The notes below the pieces were generated by a model. That model ran no database searches. It was given only the letters and a program-made list of their open reading frames with translations, and was not told the origin of the DNA. Both the position numbers and the translations under genes were made by a program. A stretch of DNA of 64,000 bases from Patiria pectinifera (taxonomy: Eukaryota > Echinodermata > Asteroidea > Valvatida > Asterinidae). The stretch covers positions 10,373,501 to 10,437,500 of the forward strand of contig CM057146.1 of assembly GCA_029964075.1 (NCBI GenBank). The letters are read 5' to 3'. Below, piece by piece: positions 45,601 to 57,600 of this stretch (its first letter is position 1; each line of letters starts with the position of its first letter).

Positions 45601-48600
45601 ACGTATTGAATGGAAGTGAAAATCAGACTTGTATTCGAGTCACGAAACATCGAGTCCAAGTCCGAGTCTGAGTCACATTTCTCGAGCCCAAGTCCGAGTC
45701 CTCCAGGTCGAGTCCGAGTCACGAGTCACAAAGGTCGAGTCCAAGTCCGAGTCACGAGTCACCTCGTGTTATCGCGATGCGACAGCAATACACGTGTGAA
45801 CGACAGGACGTCTGACAAGGAAAGTCTGGTACCTTACCCTATCAATCTTGCACCAATGCAGTGTTACGTGCGGACGGCGGGGTACAAGTTTCGGTACATT
45901 GATTTCTTTAATCAATATATCGGTAACCGGCCACGGTCACACGCACGCACCGCATCGAGCGCGCTGTACATGTATTGCACAGTAAAGGAAACGATCGACA
46001 TACGTATGTGCACGTGTGCAGTGCGGTAATTTCCGTCGAGTCACAAGTCAGTTCGAGTCCAAGTCCGAGTCCGTAGCCCCGAGTCCGAGTCCAAGTCGTA
46101 AGTCAAAGTAACTCGAGTCCGAGTCATTAAAAATGTGACTCGAGTCGGACTCGAGTCCGAGTCACGAGTCATACAAGTCTGGTGAAAATATACCCAGAAT
46201 ATAACCAAATTGGAGCTAAATCCTTATCCCTAACCCCCTAGTAGTTCCCCAGGACTACCCTGCTAACAGAGTCTGACGGTAAACTCCTATGAGTTTCCTG
46301 CTCAATCCAACACAGTCCCACACAACCCAACGTGCCAAGTTGTTGGGTACCTGAACATATGAAATGACTGGCATGCTCAATCCAACAGAATCCAACTGTG
46401 CCTTATTTTTCTGACTGCTGCTGGATCCAACAGAGTCCAACTTGGCGTTATTTACCAGTACCAAACAGAATCCGACTCTGAATGTTTTCAGTAGCCTGCT
46501 GAATCCAACTGATTTCAACAGGAATAGATACAAGGGGTTTACTGCTCAATCCAACAGGACCCAGCGGGTTCGTAAAATAGTTGGATCCTGTTGGATTGAG
46601 CAGGGTCAAGATTAATACAGCCGGTCTACAAAAAAATGGTACAATCGAAAACGATTTTTTTTTTAATATTAAATCTCAACATAAGTAAGTCGTTTTGAGC
46701 ATCACATTAAACATGTTAAAGAAAAAAGACCAGGCTCTCCAATACTTTTTGTTTCATCTCATTTGCTTTTGTCAATCCAGAGATAACTCCAGTTTACAGC
46801 GGAACACAAAAATCGAGTTTGTTTCTTTTGCCAAGTTGCAATCTTTTGTGAGCTTCAAGACGCGCGCGCTCTGTTCCTCGTGTGTGACGCATGTACACCA
46901 GGGGAGTTCTACTATGTACAGGCAGTGGTCGCGCTTGTAGCAAAATATCAGGCAAGATGGCATCGTTCAGCCACCCCAACTGTACTTTCTTTGCCGGTGA
47001 GGGGGTACTTGTGAACGGAGCAGATAGAAATGCCATATGGGAATTCCACAGGAAAAATTCCCCTTGGTGATTCTTTATGAGTGGAATGTGCTTACCTCCT
47101 CCGTTAGCTCAGGTTCTATGTCCTGATGTGAGCATGACAGGCAAATGGAACAAGGTGGATGGAAACGGAAAAATGGTGACCAAATTATAACGGAAAATTA
47201 AAAGTAAACACAGAGAGAGAAAGATTGATGCATTAACCGGTACTTGCATTGTAAACCATCGATTTCTAAGAAACTTTTTGCCGATTTTCACAAGTTTGCT
47301 GAGTTTCAATTTGGAATAAATGAAATTAGGAAAAAAGCCTACGAAAGTGGCCTGAAAAGTCAGTATTTTAACTCAAATTTTAAAGGAAAAATTGCATATG
47401 AACATGAACGCTTCATTGACTAATGACCCCAAAAAATATTTCATAATTTGATAGTAATGCGCAATTTTTGATATCACTTTTTGAATATGTGAGGTGTTCT
47501 AACAAAAATGGGACAGAACTGGGCAGAGGTCAAAATGAGGGTTTGTGGGTATTAGGAATGAGAATGAAATTCTCCTCACAATACTGTTTGTGGCACTTCA
47601 ATGGGACATTACGTTGACAAGTTATGGCTGTTTAAAGTTTGCATTTATCAACATGTCGAAAAAGTAAAACACCTAGAAAAGGGCCTTTTACGATCCAAGT
47701 TTTGTAAAATAAAATATCTTTAATAACGGTTGTTATAATTTTAACAGTTGTTACAATTATCAAGTTTTGTATTCGTGAAAATGAAAGATGCCAATTATTT
47801 TCCTTAAAAACACTTTTACTCCACGACTTTAAAAAAAAATATCTGTAGTAGACATATCAAAGATGACAAATATCAATAAATCTGAAAATCGACAAAAAAA
47901 ATCACCCCATTTACTTTTTTTATTTTTGCATTTTTCTCCACTATGGCCTGTGCCAAGTTCCGTCTCATTTTGCCAGAACAAATCACATTATATGGAGTTT
48001 GAAGCTGACTGCAACTTTTGCAGGTATGAAGATTTGGTTAAAATCCCTTGCGTTACAGAAAAAAAGCCGATTTGGCAAGAGAGGTTTAATGGTTAACAAT
48101 ACAAAGTCATCATGTGAATGGCAACGAAACCACAACATAAAAGTAAACAGCATCCAACGCAAACCAACACACTAACAAAAACAAAATGCCTTTAAGAGTT
48201 TGAGTCAAGTTACATATTTGAAACGGTTGTTACAATTGTTAAAAATATTTTAGAAGTACAATCTCAGAGAATTGAAGTACGATTGATAAAAAGCAAATAT
48301 GAGACGACATGAAATTGCTTGACATCTTAAGACTGTTCCTGGTACTTCAGGAGAACTAAAATGTTTTGAAAGAGTTTCGGATGGCCAGGTATTCACAAGG
48401 AAAACTAATTTGATTCCCAAAATTTTGTTTTTTTAATTTTTTGTCTTTATATTTCCTCTGAACATGCCACTGCTTAGTTTTGTCTTTTCCAGTCTGTTTA
48501 TCATCGGATGTGAGGAATGGATGACAAAAATAGAACAATACTATAAAAATGTGTTGGTTAACATTAAAAACTTAAAATATGGTTAACAGCTTTAACTATA

Positions 48601-51600
48601 AATAAAACAAGAGTATTGGTGCAAATGAAAAAGAAAGCCTCAAAATAAACTGTTAATAGATTCAATGAAAACAGAACAAAACAAGTGAATAACTGTGTAC
48701 ACGTGCTCCAAATTAAAAATATCCACGTACCATGCCAAACGGTGCAAAGTTAGTTGATTAAAAAAAAATCATGTCCTTATGTAGCTAAAATATCTCTGAT
48801 AACTTTTTTCATGATCAACTTTAAATAGGTGCTTATCAATACTCATGGAACCTTTTTGATTTTTTGATTTTTTTTGGGGGGGGGGTTCCAAAAAGTCAGG
48901 CTTGTCTAGAATTTAAGTATTTATCGTCGCGTCATTGCAACAAGCCAAGAAGATTGCAACTTCATTCTGCAACAAAATCGTATCTCGTGCGAATACGCTC
49001 CATGCAACAAGGTCGTTTCACGACGTTCATTGACTCTGTGAGCACATATGGGTTAATTTTAAGTGAGATACGACCTTTTGACATTCTGAAACTCGCGTTT
49101 CACATACGGCCAGTTTTAGGACAAACGACCTTGTTGCACAGACACGACGATATATGTTGAAGTTGAGTGATCTGAGTTGCGTAAACATAGCCGAAGAGCA
49201 ATTTCATGAAACATCATTCTCATGAATATGCCGGATAGTGTAGTGATATATTTGACCTTCTTCCTATTGATAGAAACATTTTTTTCAATCTTACCTGGGC
49301 GGGTTCTGCCACTGGCGCAGCCGAGAACGGGTTGGCTCTGGCGTTGACAAGGTTGCCCATCGTCACGCCCGATTGGTCCAAATTCAGGATGTCTTGGTAC
49401 GTGCTGCCACTGTTGGGGAAAGAGATCAGTCGAGATAGTCTGAAAGAGTTTTGCCGGCAACTGAGTGCGCAAATTCACATTAAACGATCCTTCTGTCAGT
49501 AATTTAATTACATTTTTTGGGCTTTGTTAACCCTAACTCCCTACTGTCTTTTACTAAGTACTGGACCAAGTCCACCAAAATCCATCAATCACTCTGCTTC
49601 CAATGCATGCTTTGCTTTAGGCCTCCAGGACCAAGTCCATCATATTCCATCAATATTTAGTCACACCAGGCCTGCAGGACAAAGTCCCCCAAAATCCATC
49701 AAAATGGGAGGATGAATGTTGATGGAGTTGGGGAGGTTAGGATTTAACCGTATCTTTCCCAAATCCTCCAAAATCCTCTTGGCTTAACAGAGGATTTTGC
49801 AGGATTGAGGCTGTATGCTATTTTTAAATGGAGGCAGTTGGAGAATTTTGCAGGATTCAGGTTGCATCCTAGCAAAAATGCCTAGGGTGTCGGGTTAATC
49901 AAAAACCACACAGTGAAATGAAGGCTTCGTCTAGAAAGTGTTTGAGCACACACTCAAAACCCTTTTCGGCCAAAATCTTTATATGGAGTGGGACACAAAC
50001 ACATAGATGGATAGGACTTTGCGAAAATAACGTCAAGATATTGTGAGTGGGTGATTGGTTATTGAGGTTTCGGCAATTCATACTTGAAACAATGGATCTA
50101 TTGCGGACAAGCTTGTCTGTAACTTAGGCCAGATATATATTGAGATGTCTCCGACTCCTTAACCCTAACCCCCTAGGCCCTCTGGCTCGGATGCAACCTC
50201 AATCCTGCAAAATCATCCCTTATTTCGTGAATATAGTCTGTGGAGGGTAACCACTGCCTCAACCCCCTCCTGAATCTCCAAAATCCTGAAATTGGTGGCA
50301 AGATTGAGGCTACATGGCAAAAGTGCGTTGCGGATTTCTACTGATTTGGTTGTGTGTGCTGTGTGGACCACCTGGACCCGTTTAAGTGTTGCCATGCATA
50401 ACCAGCCATGCATATATTTTTTTTGACATCCTCTGACTGCCTCCAGGATGTCACTGCCTCTGCCCTCAGCCTATTGACAGTCATAATGGAGAGGATTTTT
50501 GCAGGATTCAGGCAGTGGTCACCCCTCCATGGACCATATTCAAGAAATAGCGGAGGAATTTGCAGGATTGAGGTTATATGCTATTTTTCCATGAGGCCAA
50601 GTGGAGGATTTTGCAGGATTGAGGCTACTTCCTAGCAAAAAGGCCTAGGGAGTTAGGGTTAATCCTCCAAAATTCCTCTGCCAATTACTGCTATGGTCTG
50701 AGGCAGTGCGAATGGCGTTTAGAAGCAGTGCGGATGAAATACAAGAAAAACACAGGGCTGATTTATGCATGGCTGAACATAACCAATGCAGGATATGGCC
50801 TACTGGCTTGACGTAATGCATCCTCCACACAAAAAAAAAGCGATACATCTTTGCCATTCATCCTCAATCCTCTAAAATCATCCAAAACCGGCAGGAGGAT
50901 TTTGGAGGATTGAGGAGGGTTAGGGTTAAAGGGAATATACATCATTGGCTTTTGCTGTAATTTTCAGAAATGAACTATTTGAGGGGTTAGTATATAATAA
51001 ATCAAATATTGTTACACTGACATGTTTGAAGTTTTGTGTTCGAAAATGCTGGAAAAACCAAGAAAAACAAAACTGTTCAAGTAGTCTGGTTCCCTGACTC
51101 CACTAAATATAAAATGGATCAATTTACAGATGCCGAAAAATTGTAAGGTAAGGGTACCAGTCTAGCTGGCCTGCACCCGTTCATGAACATGTAACCAATA
51201 GCAAACAAAATTTGGACTGAATTAATGGTGAATTTGGAGCAGTAGTTGAAAAATAGTTAGGTTTTTCCAACGGTGGTCGGCTGACCAGCGTTGGAAATTT
51301 TTACAAAAATACCATTTTCTTGAAAATGACTTCACACCAGGTGCCATAAATTTACAGGATGCTTTAGACTGTTATTTACCAACATCCTATTAAGGTATTT
51401 CATAAATATAAAATGTTGTATATTCCCTTTAAGCATACAGACAGCATGCAGACTTCTCACCTTTTCCTACTGTCCGTGTAGCTGGTCTGCCTACTCTGCG
51501 CAAACATGTCAAACTCGTCTGTCGGCGCAGCGGGGGCGGCATTTGTCCCTCCCGATATGTCTGAAAATGATAAATTGCACCAAAACATTAATCTACTTCA

Positions 51601-54600
51601 ATGATTATTTGATCTCTTCATCCTTTCAGTGCCAAACCAAAATGTTATACCGCATTATGTCCATAGAGCTATATTAAATTACTAGAGCGCTAACTTCGTG
51701 TACAAAATAATGCCTGCTGGGCGCAACCATGTTTGTGCACAAACCTATGGAGACCTAGAAATTTTGTACGGCTTTTGTACGCCTATTTGCATATCTGCGT
51801 TTGTATTCCATACTGGTGCGTTATCGAAGCCAATACGCCCAAAACCGAAACGCACAATCAGCAAATGAGCGTGTCATTTTGCTCTATGCAAACGGCGCAA
51901 CGCGTGTGCGTATTCGCTGCAGATGCTTTTTGCCGTAACGTTTTTTTGAACCGTCAATGACGCGTTGTTTGCGTATGTTCTACTTGAGCATTGCATGTAG
52001 AGTACACTTTCAAAATTCAATCCATCTAATTTAATTATGTTCTACAAACACGCATCTGAATTCAAAATGTCTGCGCCCAGGACAGCTTCAAAGTGTCTCC
52101 ACATGCAGAATGTGGAGTTAGTGCTCCAGTAATTTAATATAGCTCTAAGTTTATGTCAGAACTTTAAAAACTCGTGCCACAGCTACCCTGGGCAATGGGA
52201 ATATGTGCGCAAAAAAGTGTATGATCTGAATACAAACTACAGTCGAACATCTTTATAACAAGGTCCTTGGGACTTTACAAATTAGCGTGTTATAACAGGT
52301 ACCTTGTATTAACAGTAATGGAAAACAAAGGAAAACAAAGACTTGGGACCTAATATTTTGCTTGTCAGGCCAAAAAAAAAAAAAAAAATAGTCGGTCTCT
52401 GGTCAGACCGAAATTCCGGAATTGAATTTTTTTTTTTCCAAGCTTGAATTGTACAGACAAGGTGGGTCCTATTTTGCTTTTTTGTGTCCTCATTATATAT
52501 TGGTGTTCTCCATAAATTGCCTTGGTGCCCTTTATCATTTGCCTTGGTGTAATTTCCCCATTCCTTGGTGCTCCTTGGTACAAAAATTTGAGGAGGTGCG
52601 GCAATAGAGGGCGCTGTTGTAGCTTCTGTGTTAATTTGAAAAAAAAAAAAGTTGACGCGCATGATTAAAATCGACGCGCGCGCTAACCAGAGACAGAGTA
52701 TTTTTTTTTTTGGCCTTATAAGCAGGATGTCGCATAAACAGTGCCTTCTTATCAAGGTTCAACTGTAAAATACTTTTTTCCATTCCAAAACAACTATACA
52801 GGAACCAAATTTCACATTCTCTATACTTCATATGTCTAACCACGTGCAAAATAAAAGTGTCTGGGTTGGACCTTCATTATTCTTGTAAATTCTCCAAAAA
52901 CCACCTATCTCTCAGATTATGAAGCATTTTGGAGGCTGTAACGAAAAACAACCTAACTACCAAACTCTATTCTACTTGTTCCAATGTATGGGATGAAAGC
53001 GGGCTCTGGCAATTTTTTTTTGGCAGGACATTTGAGGAAATGTATAACACAGGTGAGATGTCAAAAAGCCTGAAACTTAAACATTTTGGCAGGATTACAT
53101 CTCTGCAAACTTGTGTCGTCTCTGATGTAAAAAATCCTTGGATGCAGAAACAGTGGATGAGTGATAACAAAGGAACGGCTTTGTCAAAGTTCACCTGGAC
53201 AGCTTGGGATTTGAATTGGGACATCAGGGAATTGTAATGGACTTGTGATGACCTTGACTTCAAACCTGGAAGATAACATGCAATGCAAAGGAATAATTCT
53301 TAAATAGGACCAAAAGATGTACCCAGAGATGTACCCAAAGCAAAACTGAATTGAGGGGCAGGGGAGGGAGAACAGAGACAGAGAAAGCCCCTCACCAAGA
53401 CCAGCCATCTGTTGGCTCATGTCCCCTGAGCCCGCGACGGGGGCGGGCGAAGCAAAGGTGTTAGGGGCGGAGGCGGGATCTTCCGCCCCAAAGTCGATCA
53501 GGGTGGCCGTGTTGGCGGCGGCTGGAGGTGGGGCGGCGGGGGAAGAGGATGCAGGGTAGGGCGGAGGAGCGCTGTTCATTTCATTCTGTGGATGAGGTAA
53601 GAAGAAGCAACATTCGGTTTGGACTCCGTGCACAAGTAACCCTGCAGCAGGTTCCAAAGATGAAGTTTGGGGAGACCACTAGGAGGGACTGCACATCCCC
53701 CGTCGCGCCAAATTCTCACGCAAAGATGCCACGGTTTTAAGAACAGGGCGAGTCAGAATGATCCGGACCCAGGTTTACCATCTTTTTTTGTGGCAAACAG
53801 AGTACATTGAGAAAAAAAAACCGAGTGCTTCAATGGTTATTACCTTGTCTTCCACAGGAATTTTGAATTTTTCAAATTAGTGGCTGTGGTGAGGAGTAGT
53901 GCCTTTTTCATTGAAGTGGCTCATTTTCCAGTCTGCACACGGAATTGGTTTTGCCTTTTTTTTTAAAAAATGTGTCAATAACTTCAAGTGAGTCAGTCAC
54001 CATGACTAGGTTTTCATTTGTTATAACACTGCTTCACATCAATACGCGATTTTGGTTGAACCATGGAACCGTGGTCAGAGTGTTTATTGGCGTGTGTTCT
54101 TTGCTGGCGCTTTTCTTCAAAATGGTACAATGGATATACATGAAACTTTCACCAAATGTTCCCAAAACACGTTATCTCATTTGCACTTCTTGATAATTGC
54201 TATATATTTTTAATATTTTCTTTAATTTGGGTCAAGATCATTCTGACTCGCCCTGTACATTCGGAATAAAACTAGTCTTGCATATTTCCGCAGTGTATGC
54301 TCATTAACAATGTGCCAACGCGATGCGTCTCCCACCAGTCCAACTGGAGCTCTCACGAGTGGTGGCGAAGTACCATCCAATGTCTTCATGCACAGAGTCC
54401 AATAACTAACTCAGCAAATTCGGGTGATGCAGTGCGCCACAAAGAGTTTGCCATGGAGAGTCTATTTTTCAAGTTTACAGTCGACAAAACATGAACAATT
54501 TGAATGAGTGTCAGTAGACAACTTGAGCTAATTTGTTATAGATTTAGGCATAGCGTTCTGCCGCCTTACAAAAAAACACCATATTGATAAAAAGAAAACA

Positions 54601-57600
54601 AAAGGGCAAACAGATACTCGAATCATACGCTTTCGAAACTACTGACCGGAAAAACTGGCAATTTCAAATGTCCCGTGCTACGAATTTGTCGACCATCTCC
54701 CACAATGCACTGGGAAAAATGAACTCTCCGTGGCAAACTCTTGGTGGCGCACTGCATTGTGAATCGCCTGAACTGCAAATGGTCGCACTGGGCTTTAAGT
54801 TAGATACTTCACAACATCTTTGAATGTTCATACATTCGTACCTTTTACCTCGTACGGCGCAGTAGGTATCAAAGCAGACTTGCAAAACAAACACATTCAA
54901 GTTTAAACCTCCTGATTGATCACATACAGGGTGGTCTCCCCCCCCCCCCAAAACCCAAAAAACAAAATGGCATATTTCCACCACCTAGAGACTCAAACCA
55001 TATACCAATGCATGGAGAATCTTTTTAGAAGAAAAATAAAACTAAGACCACTCAATTCGGTCCATAGTTTCTAGAGCCTATTTTGTGAAGCAAGGTGGGG
55101 GTCATTTTTGCCCCGAAGAATTACTAAACCGCGCCCGGGAATTTGACTTGCATTGTAATTGATAGAGGGATTGTTATGTAATAATACCCACATGAAAGAA
55201 GTGTGCTTCACAAAATAGGCTCTGCAGCAAAAACTACTGGACCGAATCGGCATATTTTGGAATCATAATTCTTCTTAAAGGATTCTCCATCCATTGGTAC
55301 AGGGGGTTTGAGTCTCAAGGTAGTGGAAGTATGCCGTTCCGTTGGTTATTTTTTACAACTCTGTATATATACATTAAAGGGTCCATAAAATGAATTTTAC
55401 ACTGGAGCATATATGTAGTGAGTATCCATTCCTCTGAAATGCATAAAAACTACGAGACATCCCTTTTTGGTAAAAATAAAAGTGCACTTTTGTAAACATT
55501 TTGTTACGTTTCATGCTTTGCCTGACAAACTGAGGGCGCTGTTGCTGTGATGTCACCTCAGGAACTCACTCTTCGGGTTAGAGTTTTTGTCTTTTAAATT
55601 GTAAAACATTCTGGTTATTGAAAACATTTGTGAGTTTTCTGATTGTCTGCCATATACTGAAACAACAATAAACCACTGAATACGGACATTTGTATTAGCA
55701 TGAAAATAAATAACATAAAGATTACAAACAAAGTTAAATGTAACACGAGGGTTTATTTAAAAGATTGAACCTTTCACCGGAGCCACCACTTTGATCTACA
55801 CACATCTGACCTACAATCCCGGCCAAAATGGTTGGGACACTTGGAAATAACCTTAGCCTTTCACGGTCACCCACTCCCCGCTCAATGTTGTTCTCTCCAG
55901 CTGATGGAGCACACACTGCGCAATGAGAGACAACATTGACAGGGGGCCGGGGGAGTTGGGGGCCCAGCGACATTTGGCCAGGATTGTAGGCTGGGATTGT
56001 ATTCCCACTACCGTGTAATTTGAGCAAACCTATTTTCAAACTGAAACTAACCACAGTCCGTTGTATCATTCAGACCCCAAACAGCCATTAACCCTAACCC
56101 CCTAGGTCCTTGTTGCTTACAACCATCCTCAATCCTCCAAAATCCTCCAAAATTTTGCAACTCCGCCTAAATTTTTCAAAATTGTCAGACAGTCCTGCCT
56201 CAAAATGCATTCATCCTCAATCCTCCAAAATTTTCAAAATCATCAGACAGTCCTGCCTCAAAATGCATTCATCCTCAATCCTCCAAAATCCTCTTGTGCT
56301 TCATTCACCATTCATCCTCAATCCTCCAAAATCCTCATGTGCTTCAATCACCATTCATCCTCAATCCTCCAGAATCCTCATTTGATTCAATCACCATTCA
56401 TCCTCAATCCTCTAGAATCCTCCAAAACAAACCACAGAATTGCCTTGTGAAGATCAAGACTCTTTCATTTTGTCAGCAGGGGCGATCCATGGCAATCCAC
56501 AATGAACAGGGGCAATTGTATACAAGCCTATGTAAATGTGCACAAGCCCAGTAGGTTTCCGGCCAATTGCAAGCAAGCCACTAGGGCCTGGCAAGTGACA
56601 CCCCCTCTGGTGGATGTACCATGGCCCAAACTAGGATCTAGTGATAGGCATGCCTATCATGTGGCTGGGACAATATAAAACATTCAAATGTGAGAAGTCT
56701 TTATTCCCTGGTGACACCAGCAAAGGTTTTTTAAATGGGCTCTTTAAATTCAGGAGAGGGAAGTGTGGCCTAGTGGTTTGGGTTCGTGACTCATGATCAG
56801 ATGGTCAGGGGTTCGAATCCAGCTGCTGGCCATACGTTGTGTCCTTGGGCAAGGCACTTTATCCCCACTTGCCTCTCTCCACCCAGGAGTATAAATGGGT
56901 ACCAGCATTAGCTGGGGAGTAACCTGTGATGGACTGGCATCCTGTCCAGGGGGAACACAAATATTCTCAGTTGTTTCATGCCACTGAAACCGGAGATAAA
57001 CGCCGGCCTGATGGGCCATATAGGCTCGGGACAGACTTTACTTTACTTTTTAAATTCAGGAAGCCGACACAAAAAGATTTGATATTTTGAATAGAACGAG
57101 ATGCATCTTACAGTCTGTGCCGGAGGTGGTGCCTGGGGCATTGACGTGATGCCTATCTGTGGTGCCGGCTGCTGGGACGTCTGGCTCTGTCTGTAGCGCT
57201 CAAAGCGATCATAGCGGACGAATACGTTATTCAGGTCATCGTTCACCCTCAGTAGTTCTCCTACAGACATTAAAAAAAAAAAAATTTAGTAAAACATCAA
57301 GGCTGAACACAAACTTTACTGTTGCACAGTACGTAAGCTTAAATGTAGTCTAGGCGATAGACGTTATGGTTTTGATACGTGATTATCCACCGTAGCGATA
57401 ACCAGCCGCCGCGAGAGGGCGCCATCATGACCAACCAATAATCACCCACGAACTTGTCAGTATCAAAATCTAATAATAATAATAGAGTCTTATATAGCGC
57501 ACGTATCTACCAACAATTAGGTACTCAAGGCGCTGGAAATTATGTCAATTATTAAAGAAAGGTAAACAACGTTATGAGAAACATGAGACCCATTATGTAG

